From CAYOHP01 sp964403795 [NCBI: uncultured bacterium] (GTDB lineage: Bacteria; Muiribacteriota; UBA6191; CAZXTJ01), in the NCBI GenBank assembly GCA_964403795.1, contig CAYOHP010000005.1, forward strand, positions 44,198 through 108,197: 64,000 nt of DNA, read 5' to 3'. Made by a program: the position numbers and the translations under genes. The notes beneath the pieces were generated by a model. That model made no database searches. It was not told the DNA's origin and worked only from the letters and a program-made list of their open reading frames with translations. Below, one piece after another: positions 52,842 to 63,021 of this stretch (its first letter is position 1; the number at the start of each line of letters is the position of its first letter).

Positions 52842-55188
52842 AGTCCGTCCCCACCTCGGGCCACTGGGCCCGGAGCGAGGCGACCACCGCCGGGTAGGCC
52901 TCGGGGACCCGGTCGGCGAGCTCGCCGAGCAGGGCCCGCATCATGGAGACGGCTTCGGGGTCCTTGCCGCCTTCCCGCCACCACTGCCGGGTGGAGAAGG
53001 AGCCGACGAAGCGCTGGACCAGGGCGATCCGCTCCGCGGAGGTCAGCGTTGCCGGGCTGGCCAATGCCGACCAGAGCCGGCGGAAGGCCGGGACCACCCG
53101 GTCGGGCACCAGGTGCTCGACCAGGACCCGCCCCAGCTCTCCCACACCGGCGGCACGGCGCGCCCGTTCGGCGGGCCCGTCGGCCGCGGGGTCGAAACCG
53201 ATCGCCGCGACCAGCAGGTCGCGGATCCGGTCCCGCCGGGCTTCGAGCCCGATCGACGGGTCGCTGCGCAGCACGTCGAGCCGCCGGCGCAGCAGCCAGG
53301 CCTCGGCGTGGGCCTCGGCGGGAGAGCCCGGCTCGCCCCAGCAGAGCGGCCAGGGGTGCTCGAAGCTGCTGGCCCCGACCAGGAGGACGCGGTGGCGGTC
53401 GAGCAGTTCGATCAGCACCAGGGCGGCGGCGCCCCGGGTCGTCGGCTCCTCGCGCAGGCTCCGGCCCAGCGCGTAGAGCCCGCGATCGAGGTACCCCGTC
53501 CCCTCCCCGAGCCACTCCAGGATCCCGATCCTCGCCTCGGGTCCTCCCGCCTGGATCTTGGGGACCATCGCCAGCAGGTCCGGGGCCCGGCCTTCGACCT
53601 TCCCCTCCCGGAGCAGGAGGTAGGGGACCCAGATCGAGGCCGGGATGCGCTCGGGTCGCACTGCCGCCACCCGGGCAGCCTCCACCTCGGGAGCCAGGCG
53701 AAGGGAGAAGGCATCGAGTTCCCGTACGGCTTCGAGCCCGGCCGCGAACCAGCCGGCGGCCCGCGGCGGGGCGATCGCCCGGATCGGTGGCGGGAGCGTC
53801 CCGAGCCAGGAGGAGAGATCGGTGTCCGGTCCCGGGCGCGCCTCCGCGACGACCGCGAACGGCGCCGGCAGGCCGAGTTCCGTGAAGCTCCGGTCCAGCG
53901 CTGCCAGATCGGAGAGTCTCTCGACGTCGAGGCCCGTGCCGGTCCGGGACGAGGTCGCCCAGGCCCGGAACACCTGGAGGCCTGCCAGCCGCCGTGCCTG
54001 CCTTCCCCACGCCGCGGGATCCGGATCCGGGAACCGTTCGGCGGCTCCGGCCGACGTCTCGATCGCGACTTCGAGCTCGGCCTCCATCCGGGCCCGGAAC
54101 CCGACGTCGATGGGGCCCTCCGACGCCGCGGTCGGGGCCGGAGTGGCAGTGGGCGGAGGCGGGACGGGCCGGGGCAGGAGGACCCCGATCCCCAACATCA
54201 GCGCCCCGACCATGAGGAGCCCAGCGGGACCGGGGCCGGGGCGGGACCGGTGCCGCGTGGACGGGAGCGCGACCGGCTCGGCGGGACGCGGCTCGGGCGT
54301 CGGGGGAAAGGGCAGGAAGGCGGGTCCCGAGGGGCCAGCGGAGAGCCGCTCGAGGGCCTCCCCCGCCGTGGCCGGACGCGAATCCCGGTCCTTGGCGAGG
54401 AGGTCGGCGACCAGCACCGAGAGCGGCTGGGGGATGTCGGTTCGCTCGAGGTGCAGGAGCGGCGGGTCGAAGCTCAGGTGCTGGTGGAGGGTGGCAGGGA
54501 GGTCGCGGGCCGCGAAGGGGTTCTTGCCCGAGAGCATCTCGTAGGCCATCACCCCGACGGCGTAGAGGTCGTCGCGGGGATCGGGCCGGTTGCCCTTCAC
54601 CTGATCGGGGGACATGTAGTTCGGGGTGCCGACCACGCTCCCGGTGCGGGTGAGCGGAAGCCCCAGCGCCGGGTCCTTGGCCAGACCGAAGTCGATCAGC
54701 TTGATCTCGCCGCGTCCGGTGACCAGTACGTTCGAGGGTTTGAGGTCGCGGTGCACCACACCCGCGGCATGGACATGGGCCAGGCCGGAGAGCACGTTCC
54801 GGAGGATCACCACCGTGTCGTCCACCGGCAGCGGCGTGCCGTCCACCACCGCGCCCCGCCGGCGGAACCAGTCGGTGAGCGACTTCCCGCCCTCGTCGGG
54901 GTAGACCAGGAACACGAAGCGGGGCTCGATCCCGTAGTCGAGGAGCTCGACCACGTTGGGGTGGCGGAGCCCTGCCTGGATGGCGGCCTCCTGTTCGAAG
55001 CGCACCGCCAGGTCGGCGGCAGCGGGGGCCTCGAGGTCGAGGATCTTCACCACCACGGCCCGGTCGAGCGAGACCTGGCGGGCCCGGAACACCGCCCCGC
55101 AGGCGCCCTTGCCCAGGAATTCGCCGGGCTCGTAGCGGGACAGGAAATCGGAGCCGCGGAGCTCGTCGAGGGGGCCGGGGTCTGGCAT
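52816..55188 (-). CDS. Hanks-type Ser/Thr protein kinase 2
   Basis: 790 residues from ATG 55188; ATG 55200 is an alternative and no clear Shine-Dalgarno decides. Kinase domain with [30 protein letters not shown] (near 146), DFGLAKDP and GTPNYMSPD. After about residue 295 come a Pro-rich stretch, one membrane helix ([17 protein letters not shown]) and about 440 residues of helical, Ala/Arg-rich external domain without recognised family. Convergent with the FHA/sigma-54 gene (26-bp overlap) and divergent from the M28 peptidase gene by about 80 bp. Confidence 0.87.
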   Translation of the reverse strand: MPDPGPLDELRGSDFLSRYEPGEFLGKGACGAVFRARQVSLDRAVVVKILDLEAPAAADLAVRFEQEAAIQAGLRHPNVVELLDYGIEPRFVFLVYPDEGGKSLTDWFRRRGAVVDGTPLPVDDTVVILRNVLSGLAHVHAAGVVHRDLKPSNVLVTGRGEIKLIDFGLAKDPALGLPLTRTGSVVGTPNYMSPDQVKGNRPDPRDDLYAVGVMAYEMLSGKNPFAARDLPATLHQHLSFDPPLLHLERTDIPQPLSVLVADLLAKDRDSRPATAGEALERLSAGPSGPAFLPFPPTPEPRPAEPVALPSTRHRSRPGPGPAGLLMVGALMLGIGVLLPRPVPPPPTATPAPTAASEGPIDVGFRARMEAELEVAIETSAGAAERFPDPDPAAWGRQARRLAGLQVFRAWATSSRTGTGLDVERLSDLAALDRSFTELGLPAPFAVVAEARPGPDTDLSSWLGTLPPPIRAIAPPRAAGWFAAGLEAVRELDAFSLRLAPEVEAARVAAVRPERIPASIWVPYLLLREGKVEGRAPDLLAMVPKIQAGGPEARIGILEWLGEGTGYLDRGLYALGRSLREEPTTRGAAALVLIELLDRHRVLLVGASSFEHPWPLCWGEPGSPAEAHAEAWLLRRRLDVLRSDPSIGLEARRDRIRDLLVAAIGFDPAADGPAERARRAAGVGELGRVLVEHLVPDRVVPAFRRLWSALASPATLTSAERIALVQRFVGSFSTRQWWREGGKDPEAVSMMRALLGELADRVPEAYPAVVASLRAQWPEVGTDFRTPAGSP

Positions 55189-55270
55189 GCCGAGGACCAT
55201 GGTAGCCGGGAGCGAGCCCCCTGCCGGCGAGCCGCGGGCTCGCGGGGTGCCGGACGACGCGGGGAGTAGC

Positions 55271-57592
55271 ATGCACGGAATGCCAGGGACGTCGCGGGAC
55301 GGATCGGGAACCGGGAGACTGGGGGCGGCGCTGGGGGCGGCCGCGCTGATCTGGCTCGCGGCCTCGGCGGGGCACACCCCGGGAGTTCCGGCCGAGGACG
55401 AGCCCGGTCCCCGCGACTTCTCGGCGGCCCGGGCCAGGGAGAGGCTGGCGCGGATCCTCGGCGACGGAGCCCCCCATCCCCTGGGCTCGCCGGCCCATGA
55501 CGCGGTGCGGACGCGGCTCGAGGCCGAGATCCGGGCCGCGGGCCTGGTCCCGGTCCGCCAGGAGGCCGACGCCTGCGGCACCCACGGGACCTGCGGTCGG
55601 ATCGGGAACCTGCTGGCCCGGATCCCGGGCGACTACGACCGGCAGGCGATCCTGCTGGTCGCCCACCCCGACTCGGCGCGGGTAGCGCCGGGGGCCTCCG
55701 ACGACGGGATCGGGGTGGCGGCCCTGCTCGAGGTGGGGGCGATCCTGGCGGCCGAGGCGCCCCTGGAAGCCCCGGTGCTGCTGCTCTTCGCCGACGGCGA
55801 GGAGGCCGGACTCCTGGGGGCCGAGGCCTTCGCGGCCTCCCACCCCTGGTTCCGCGAGGTCGGTACCGTGGTGAACGTCGACGGGCGGGGCACCGACGGT
55901 CCCGGGATCCTGTTCGAGACCGGACCCGGGAGCGTGGCAGCGGTGGCGGCACTGGCCCGCTACCACCGGAATCCGGTGGGCAGCTCGGCCTTCGACGCCC
56001 TCTACCGGCGGATGCCCACCGACACCGATTTCACGGTGTTCCGGGACCGCGGCCTGCCGGGTCTGAACTTCGCCTATGTGGGCGACATCTCGCGCTACCA
56101 CACCCCCCTCGACACGCTCGCCAACCTCTCGCCGGCCACCCTGCAGCACCAGGGCGAGAACCTGCTGGCGGCTTGCCGGGGGCTGCTGGCCGCCCGCGAT
56201 CCGCCCCGACCCGGGGACGAAGCGGTCTACGCCGACCTGCTGGGGCGGGTGCTGGTCTGGTGCCGGGTCTCCACCATGCGGGTCCTGGCCGGGCTCGGGC
56301 TCGCCCTCTGGCTCTGGATCGCCTGGCGAAGGACCCGCCGGACCGAGGGGGAGGAAGAGTCCGGGGACCCGGCCGCCCCGACCGCCGCCCCCGGGTGCCG
56401 GACCGCCGCTCTGCTGGTCGTCCCCGCGACCCTGGTCTCGGGAACCGCCGCCGGCTGTCTGGCCATCCTGGTGCTGGGTTGGCTGGGAGCGGTGCCTTGG
56501 TGGTGGGTCGCCGACCCGACCCCGGCCCTGGTGGCAGTCAGGGCTGCGGTCCTGGCGGGGTGCTGCTTCGGGGCCGCCGGAAGGCTCGGCCGTGCGGGAC
56601 CCGGGGCGGTCACCTCGGCGGTCTGGTCGGCGTGGCTCGGGATCGGGCTGGTGACCGCGGCTCTCCTCCCCGGGGCCAGCTACCTCTTCGTGCTCCCGGC
56701 CCTGGACGCCCTCGCCACCGTCGCGCTCGGCCGCCGGGGAACCAGGGACCCCGGGTTGGCACCGGTTCTCCTCGCCTTCCTCCTGTGGATCCCCCTGGTG
56801 CGGCTCCAGTACCCGGCCCTCGGCTTCGCCTGGATGGTCCCCGGTCCCCTGCTCTGCGCCTGGGTCGCCACCCCGCTCCTGCCGCTGGTGGGGAGCCTCG
56901 GCCGGGCCCGGGCGCTGGGGGGCCTGGCCCTGGCGGTCTCGCTGGTGGCCGGGGTCCTCTCGCTCACCTCCCCGGCCTTCACCCGGGATCGGCCCCAGCG
57001 GCTCTCGATCGTCCACCACCAGGATGCCGACGGCTCCGCCCGCTGGCTGGTGGAAGGCTTCTTCGGCCCGCTCCCCGAAGGCGTTCGGCAGGCCCTGGGG
57101 GGCGATCCCGGATGGGTCCGCCCCTTCGCCTGGTCGAGCCGGATGCAGGCCGCCTGGTCCTCCCCGGCGCCGGCGCGGTCGAGCCCCGGTCCGGTCTGCG
57201 AGGTGGTCGGGTCGGTCGCCACGCCCGGGGGGAGACGGGTCCGGGCCCGGTTGGAGAGCCGGCGGGGCGCCACCGTGGCGGGCCTGCTCCTGCCTCCCGG
57301 GTCCGGCCTGGTCTCGGCCCGCATGGGGGGGGTGTCGGCCCCCGACCGGCCCACCCGGTCCTACGACTGGGGAAACGGCTGGAAGGCACTCTCCGCCATG
57401 ACGCTGCCCCCCGAGGGCGTCGAGATCGAGCTCGAACTCTCCGGGCGCGACCCGGTCGAGATCTGGGTCTTCGACCGCAGCGGGACCGACCTCCCCCCGG
57501 AGATGGATCGGCTCCTCGAGGCCCGGCCGCCGGAGGCCGTGCCGTCCCATCTGGGCGATCTCTCGGTCCGGACGCTGCGGGTCCGGCTGTAG
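55271..57592 (+). CDS. M28-family metallopeptidase with membrane domain (FXNA-like)
   Basis: 773 residues from ATG 55271 (GGGGAG four bases upstream). N-terminal signal/anchor segment, then an M28 zinc-aminopeptidase domain: AHPDSARVAPGASDDGIG (His/Asp ligands), DGEEAGLLGAEAF (Glu pair), DTDFTVFRDRGLPGLNFA and DISRYHTPLDT (last His ligand). About six to eight membrane helices follow (residues about 340-560) and a soluble beta-rich C-terminal domain. This matches Fxna/ERMP1-like M28 proteins, whose bacterial role is unknown. Active site should face the periplasm. Confidence 0.88.
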   Translation: MHGMPGTSRDGSGTGRLGAALGAAALIWLAASAGHTPGVPAEDEPGPRDFSAARARERLARILGDGAPHPLGSPAHDAVRTRLEAEIRAAGLVPVRQEADACGTHGTCGRIGNLLARIPGDYDRQAILLVAHPDSARVAPGASDDGIGVAALLEVGAILAAEAPLEAPVLLLFADGEEAGLLGAEAFAASHPWFREVGTVVNVDGRGTDGPGILFETGPGSVAAVAALARYHRNPVGSSAFDALYRRMPTDTDFTVFRDRGLPGLNFAYVGDISRYHTPLDTLANLSPATLQHQGENLLAACRGLLAARDPPRPGDEAVYADLLGRVLVWCRVSTMRVLAGLGLALWLWIAWRRTRRTEGEEESGDPAAPTAAPGCRTAALLVVPATLVSGTAAGCLAILVLGWLGAVPWWWVADPTPALVAVRAAVLAGCCFGAAGRLGRAGPGAVTSAVWSAWLGIGLVTAALLPGASYLFVLPALDALATVALGRRGTRDPGLAPVLLAFLLWIPLVRLQYPALGFAWMVPGPLLCAWVATPLLPLVGSLGRARALGGLALAVSLVAGVLSLTSPAFTRDRPQRLSIVHHQDADGSARWLVEGFFGPLPEGVRQALGGDPGWVRPFAWSSRMQAAWSSPAPARSSPGPVCEVVGSVATPGGRRVRARLESRRGATVAGLLLPPGSGLVSARMGGVSAPDRPTRSYDWGNGWKALSAMTLPPEGVEIELELSGRDPVEIWVFDRSGTDLPPEMDRLLEARPPEAVPSHLGDLSVRTLRVRL

Positions 57593-57700
57593 TTCCGGGG
57601 CCCCGGCGCTCGCCCCGGCTTGCCGGCGAGGGCTCCGGGGATGCATCCTCTCGCTCCCCGTTCCCGAGGAAGCCTACCCCCCTTGGACGGGGACAGGACC

Positions 57701-59581
57701 GTGATCCCCCCATCCAAGATCCGCAACCTCGCCATCGTCGCCCACATCGACCATGGCAAGACGACCCTCATCGACTCGCTGTTCCGCGCCACCCGGACCT
57801 TCCGGGAGAACGCCCGGATCGAGGAGCGGGTGATGGACTCGCACGACCTCGAGAAGGAGCGGGGCATCACCATCCGGGCCAAGCACTGCACCGTCGAGTG
57901 GCAGGACTACCGGATCAACATCGTCGACACGCCCGGACACTCGGACTTCTCCGGCGAGGTCGAGCGCATCCTCTCGATGGTCGACGGCGTGCTGCTCCTG
58001 GTCGACGCCAACGAGGGCCCCATGCCCCAGACCCGCTACGTCACCATGCGGGCCCTGCGCCTCGGCCTGAAGCCGGTGGTGCTGGTGAACAAGGTCGACC
58101 GGCCCAACGCCGACCCCGTCTCGGCACTCGACAAGACCCTGGACCTGTTCATCGAGCTCGGCGCCGACGAGACCCAGATCGACTTCCCGGTGCTCTACGG
58201 CTCGGGCCTGAACGGCTGGGCGGTCCGCGACCTCGCCAACCCCGACCGCTCCGGGATGGACGAACTGTTCCAGACCCTGGTCGACTCGATCCCGGCGCCG
58301 GCCGGCGACCCGAACGGGACCTTCCGGATGCAGGTCTGCACCTTGGGCTGGAGCGACTACCTTGGCCGGTTGGCATGCGGCAAGGTGCTCCAGGGCTCGC
58401 ACACCTGCGGGGCTCCTCTCGACCGGCTCGAGCCCCGGCAGACCGGTGACGGTCCCGAGGATTTCGAGCTGGCACGCCGCTCCTCGGCCCGCAGCCAACA
58501 CCTCTGGGTGACCCAGGGCCTCGACCGGGTCGAGGTCGAGACCATCTCGACCGGCGACATCGTGTGGCTCTCGACCGGCGAGGACCTCTCGCTGGGCGAC
58601 ACCCTGGCCGCTCCGGGTGCCGATGCCATGCCGCTGCCCCCGCTCGAGATCGAGGAGCCGACGGTCACCATGAACTTCATGGTGAACTCGGGGCCCTTCT
58701 CGGGGAACGACGGGACCGCGGTCACCATCCGTACGCTCCGGGAGCGCCTCGACCGGGAGGCCCGGGTCAACCTGGCCCTCCGGGTCGAGGATTCGAGCCG
58801 CAGCGACGCCGCCAAGGTCTCGGGCCGGGGCGAGCTGCATCTGGCGATCCTGATCGAGGAGATGCGGCGGGAAGGCCTCGAGTTCTGCGTCTCGCGCCCC
58901 GAGGTCATCACCCGAAAGGGCGCCGACGAGAGCCTGCTCGAGCCCTACGAGGAGCTGGTGGTGGACGTCCCCGAGGAGCACCAGGGAACGGTCATCAACA
59001 AGCTGGCACCCCGCAAGGGCGAGCTCGAGGGGATCTCCAACGCCGGGACCGGCATCGTGCGCCTCCGGTTCGCGATCCCGACCCGGGGCCTGCTCGGCTA
59101 CCGCAGCGAGTTCCTCACCGACACCCGGGGCCTCGGGATCCTGTCCTCCCGGGTGCGCGGCTACGGTCCGTGGGCCGGCGAGATCCGCTCCCGGACCCGG
59201 GGCTCGATGGTCAGCATGGCCGAGGGCGAGGTCACCAGCCACGCCCTGGAGACCTTGCAGCAGCGCTCCACCATGTTCGTGGTGCCCGGCGACGACGTCT
59301 ACGAGGGCATGGTGATCGGCGAGAACTCCCGGCCCGACGACCTGGTCTGCAATCCCACCCGGAGGAAGCACGTCACCAACCACCGCAGCGCCACCCGGGA
59401 GATCGACGTGGTGCTGAAGACGCCGCGCAAGATGACCCTGGACCAGGCGCTCGAATGGATCGCGGCCGACGAGCTGGTCGAGGTCACTCCCAAGTCGGTG
59501 CGGCTGCGCAAGGTGCTGCTGGGGCTCGAGGATAGGAAGCGCGCCGAGAAGGCCCTGGCCCAGGCCCTCGCCGCGGGCTGA
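57701..59581 (+). CDS. typA: ribosome-associated GTPase TypA/BipA
   Basis: 626 residues from GTG 57701 (an in-frame start at 57620 would add 27 unlikely residues). G1 AHIDHGKT (14-21), G2 region [10 protein letters not shown]3 [11 protein letters not shown]4 NKVDRPNA and a C-terminal TypA-specific domain with [13 protein letters not shown] and [14 protein letters not shown], diagnostic for BipA. It binds the 70S ribosome and supports ribosome assembly and stress growth. A 108-bp gap separates it from the M28 gene; about 40 bp separate it from the kinase 3 gene. Confidence 0.95.
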   Translation: MIPPSKIRNLAIVAHIDHGKTTLIDSLFRATRTFRENARIEERVMDSHDLEKERGITIRAKHCTVEWQDYRINIVDTPGHSDFSGEVERILSMVDGVLLLVDANEGPMPQTRYVTMRALRLGLKPVVLVNKVDRPNADPVSALDKTLDLFIELGADETQIDFPVLYGSGLNGWAVRDLANPDRSGMDELFQTLVDSIPAPAGDPNGTFRMQVCTLGWSDYLGRLACGKVLQGSHTCGAPLDRLEPRQTGDGPEDFELARRSSARSQHLWVTQGLDRVEVETISTGDIVWLSTGEDLSLGDTLAAPGADAMPLPPLEIEEPTVTMNFMVNSGPFSGNDGTAVTIRTLRERLDREARVNLALRVEDSSRSDAAKVSGRGELHLAILIEEMRREGLEFCVSRPEVITRKGADESLLEPYEELVVDVPEEHQGTVINKLAPRKGELEGISNAGTGIVRLRFAIPTRGLLGYRSEFLTDTRGLGILSSRVRGYGPWAGEIRSRTRGSMVSMAEGEVTSHALETLQQRSTMFVVPGDDVYEGMVIGENSRPDDLVCNPTRRKHVTNHRSATREIDVVLKTPRKMTLDQALEWIAADELVEVTPKSVRLRKVLLGLEDRKRAEKALAQALAAG

Positions 59582-59618
59582 TCCGCCGGGGCCCCCCCTC
59601 GGCGCTACGCTCCGTTCC

Positions 59619-61970
59619 GTGATCTCCTCGACGCGGTACGCGGTGGTCCGCACCCTGGGATCGGGCGCCATGGGCAAGGTCTTCCTGGCCCAGGACCGTG
59701 AGCTGGGGCGGACCGTGGCCTTGAAGGTGATCACGCCCTCGCTGGCGGGACATCCCCAGGTGACGGCCCGCTTCGAGCGCGAGGCACGCCTCCAATCCAG
59801 GGTCCGGCACCCCAACCTGGTGGGCCTGCTCGACTTCCACCGGGACGGGGAAGAAGTCTGGATGGCCATGGAGTGCATCGAGGGCGAGAGCCTGGAGCGG
59901 GTCCTGGAGGTGCGCCGGCTGTCCCCCGAAGAGGTGGTGGCGCTGGCCCATCAGGTCGGAGGAGCCCTCGACGCTCTCCATGGCGTGGGGGTCGTGCACC
60001 GGGACCTCAAACCCGCCAACGTCATGCGGCGCGAGCGGGACGGGAGCTTCGTGCTCATGGACCTCGGTCTGGCCGTAGACGGTACCGGGACGGTGCTCAC
60101 CGAGACCGGCGAGATCCTCGGGACGCCGCTCTACCTGCCTCCCGAGACCTTGACCGGGACCAAGGCCACCGCCGCCTCGGACCAGTGGCAGTTCGCCGCC
60201 ATCCTCTTCGAGTGCCTGGCCGGCCGACGCCTGATCACCGCCACCAGCCTCGAGGAGATCGGCCGCTCCCTGGCGACCGGCGGGTACTTCAAGGCGCTCT
60301 CGGAGGCCAGCCGGGTCCCGGAAGCGCTGAGGGCGCCGCTGGCCCGGGCCCTGGCCCTGGCTCCCGAGCGACGTTTCCCGGATTGCGCCGGTCTGGCCTC
60401 GGCGCTGGCAGGGGCAGCCGGGGGTTCGGACCCGGCGGGCCCGGGAGGGCCGCCGGTCGGGGAGTTCCAGGCCGGGACCGGCCAGGCGGCCTGGGCCGAC
60501 GCCGGGACTCCCCAGGCGGTGCCGACGTCCGGACCCCGCTCCGGATCCGGGTTCGGGTCCGCGACCGGTGCCTCGGTCGGGGTTGGGCCCGGGCCGGGTG
60601 CGGCCGCGCCCCGGGACGAAGCCGCCCGCCGGCTGGCGCTTCGTTCCTCCGGCCTGGCCCTGGTCCTCCTGTTCGCGTCTGCCTTCCTCTGGGGACCCGG
60701 CGCCACCCCGCCCCGGGAGATCCGCTGGGAGGTCGTGGGGGACCTCCTCAGGGTCTCGTTCGAAGGCGAGGAGACCTTTCCCTGGCTGGTGTTCGGCGAG
60801 GACCCGGAGGCCTCCGACCGGCCGGACGGACCGGGATCCCAGCCCGACTTCCGACCCCGGGACGGAGGCTCGCCCCCCGGGAAGCGTTGGGTCGCGGGCC
60901 TGCCCCCGGACCGCGAAGTGGTCGTCAGGCTGCGGTGGAAGGGCGGGCAGTCCCAGCCGTTCCGGGCCCGGGCCGAACCCTTGGCGGTGCCCCGCAGGCT
61001 GGGGCCAGGTCCCGGACGCAGGGTCCGGGTCGAGGTGCTCCGGGCCTGCCAGGTCGGCTGGTCGACCCGTGGCTACCGGGAAGCCGAGCCCGGTTCCCTG
61101 GTGCTCGATCCCCCGCCTCCCGCGCAGGATCCCGCGGTCCTGGAGTTCGTGGACCGGGGTGCGGTCTTCCAGCACCGGATCCCGCTGGCGGAGTTCCCCT
61201 GGATGCAGATCGAGTTCCTGACGACGGCGTTGGGCGCGGCCGAGGGATCCCCGGCGGCCCGCCTGGCACGCACCACGTTGGCCGAGGCGGGGTCCCGGGT
61301 GGCCGAACTCCTGGTCGAGAGGGAAGTGCCGGAGGAGACCCGCCGGGACCTCTGGAATCGACTCCAGGCCTGGTCGACGGCCCGCATCCGGGACCGGGCG
61401 CGCCGGGGCGGCGACGATCCTCCTTCGACCCCGGAGGGATCCCCGGGCTCGCGCCATCCTGCTCCCTCCTGGGACGGGGGACCCGTGCTCCGCCCCGAAC
61501 TCTCGGTGATCGGGAGTCCCGACGCCCTCACCGATCGCGGCATCCGGTTCGGCGATCCGGTAGGCGCCAGGATCTCGGGCGGCGGCTTCTCCCGGGCCGC
61601 GGTCGCCGCGACCTTCCCCTGGCCGGGGATCCCGGAATCCGTCGACAGCGTCCAGCTCGCTCTCCTGGTGCACCGCCAGAAGACGGACTCGGTCTTCCAG
61701 GTCCGCTCGGCCTCGGGTCGGCTGGCGGTCGATCTCTGGGTGCCCGGCGATCACCTCGACAAGGAGGCCGAGTACCGGGGGCCGATCGCCCTGGTGCTCC
61801 CGAGGATGGTCATCCCGTCCCCGGGGGAAGACGTGAGGATCGAACTCCAGCCGGTCGGGGACCAGGTGCTCGCCACGGTGCGCCTGAACGGCGTGCAGAT
61901 CCTGTTGCCGCCACCGGAGGGCGCCCCCCCCGGGTTTACCCGTTCACCGATTCCAATCGGTTCGGGGTGA
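59619..61970 (+). CDS. Hanks-type Ser/Thr protein kinase 3
   Basis: 783 residues, GTG start. Kinase domain: LGSGAMGKVFLAQD, VALKVIT, HRDLKPAN (near 126), then MDLGLAV, so the Mg-binding DFG reads DLG, and GTPLYLPPE. Pro/Gly-rich juxtamembrane stretch near 270-330, one membrane helix (SSGLALVLLFASAFLWGP near 350), and a 420-residue external domain of unknown type. DLG is seen in some active kinases. The 3' end overlaps the convergent hydrolase gene by 35 bp. Confidence 0.87.
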   Translation: MISSTRYAVVRTLGSGAMGKVFLAQDRELGRTVALKVITPSLAGHPQVTARFEREARLQSRVRHPNLVGLLDFHRDGEEVWMAMECIEGESLERVLEVRRLSPEEVVALAHQVGGALDALHGVGVVHRDLKPANVMRRERDGSFVLMDLGLAVDGTGTVLTETGEILGTPLYLPPETLTGTKATAASDQWQFAAILFECLAGRRLITATSLEEIGRSLATGGYFKALSEASRVPEALRAPLARALALAPERRFPDCAGLASALAGAAGGSDPAGPGGPPVGEFQAGTGQAAWADAGTPQAVPTSGPRSGSGFGSATGASVGVGPGPGAAAPRDEAARRLALRSSGLALVLLFASAFLWGPGATPPREIRWEVVGDLLRVSFEGEETFPWLVFGEDPEASDRPDGPGSQPDFRPRDGGSPPGKRWVAGLPPDREVVVRLRWKGGQSQPFRARAEPLAVPRRLGPGPGRRVRVEVLRACQVGWSTRGYREAEPGSLVLDPPPPAQDPAVLEFVDRGAVFQHRIPLAEFPWMQIEFLTTALGAAEGSPAARLARTTLAEAGSRVAELLVEREVPEETRRDLWNRLQAWSTARIRDRARRGGDDPPSTPEGSPGSRHPAPSWDGGPVLRPELSVIGSPDALTDRGIRFGDPVGARISGGGFSRAAVAATFPWPGIPESVDSVQLALLVHRQKTDSVFQVRSASGRLAVDLWVPGDHLDKEAEYRGPIALVLPRMVIPSPGEDVRIELQPVGDQVLATVRLNGVQILLPPPEGAPPGFTRSPIPIGSG

Positions 61971-62916
61971 GTTCCAGGACGACCTCCGGCGGGGGCGCTC
62001 CCTCGAGGTGGCGGGCGAGGAACCCGGCCACCTTGGCCATCCACTCGCGGGTGCGGTTGGTCCGCGAGGCGCAATGCTTGTCGCCGGCGGTCTCCCAGTA
62101 CTCGATCGGTCCGGGGTAGACCTTGGCGATGCTGCGGCCCTCGGAGACCGGGATCACGTCGTCCTGGTCGCCGTGCATGAGCAGGACGGGCCGGGGAGCG
62201 AAGCCCTTGAGCCGATCCTCGGGGCGGACCTCGGAGGGCGACTCCCCGTAGCGGATCCGGCAGAACAGGTCGAGCACCAGGCTCGGGCCCAGCCGGGCCG
62301 GGCCGATCCCGGCGAGCTTGAAGTCCACCATGCGCTCGAGGTTCCCGTAGGGACTGTCGAGGACCAGGGCCCTGACCCGCTCCGGGAGATCGGGGGCGGC
62401 CATCGAGATGGCGCAGGCACCCAGGCTCGCACCGACCAGGCCGACCGGCCGGTCCGGGTGCCGGGAGGCCAGGAAGTCGATCGCCCCGAGCAGGTCCAGG
62501 GGTTCCTGGGTCCCCAGGGCGATGCGATCCCCATCGCTCTTCCCGTGGGCCCTCCAGTCGAAGGCCAGGATCCCGTAGCCGGCCCGGGCCAGCACCGACG
62601 CCCAGGGAAGGTAGTTTTCCCGGTTGCGGCGACGGCCGTGCTGCACCACCAGGATGGGTCGACCTTCTCCGGGAGGGACCAGGGTGCCCCGGATGACGAG
62701 TCCGTCGCGGGCGGGGAACTCGACCTCCCGGGCCCGGTCGTCGAAGGCCGAGACCGGGAACAGGAGCGGCCTCCGGTAGACATAGGTGTTCTGATGGGCC
62801 ACGTAGAGCCCGAGGCCGATCGAGAAGGCGGCGTACAGGCCGAACACCGCGGCGACGAGGCGCGCCAGGGGACGCAGTCGACTCGTCGGAACGCCAGTGG
62901 CAACGGTCGGACTCAT
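61936..62916 (-). CDS. alpha/beta hydrolase, membrane anchored
   Basis: 326 residues from ATG 62916. An N-terminal membrane helix (LVAAVFGLYAAFSIGLGLYV, residues 20-39) precedes the fold: VQHGRRRNRENY (oxyanion area), nucleophile elbow GASLGA with Ser164, MHGDQDDVIP with the Asp, and AGDKHCAS with the His. Resembles the BEM46/FrsA-like group of serine hydrolases. Substrate unknown; the anchor puts it at the cell envelope. Divergent from the TPR gene by about 105 bp. Confidence 0.87.
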   Translation of the reverse strand: MSPTVATGVPTSRLRPLARLVAAVFGLYAAFSIGLGLYVAHQNTYVYRRPLLFPVSAFDDRAREVEFPARDGLVIRGTLVPPGEGRPILVVQHGRRRNRENYLPWASVLARAGYGILAFDWRAHGKSDGDRIALGTQEPLDLLGAIDFLASRHPDRPVGLVGASLGACAISMAAPDLPERVRALVLDSPYGNLERMVDFKLAGIGPARLGPSLVLDLFCRIRYGESPSEVRPEDRLKGFAPRPVLLMHGDQDDVIPVSEGRSIAKVYPGPIEYWETAGDKHCASRTNRTREWMAKVAGFLARHLEGAPPPEVVLELTPNRLESVNG

Positions 62917-63021
62917 GGATCTCGCCGCGAGGTATACGACTCCGTCCCGCACATGTCCAGGGGCCTCGCCGTCCGGCCGAGGTGTGCCGGCTCGGCGGGG
63001 TACGATCCAACCGGGAGGATC

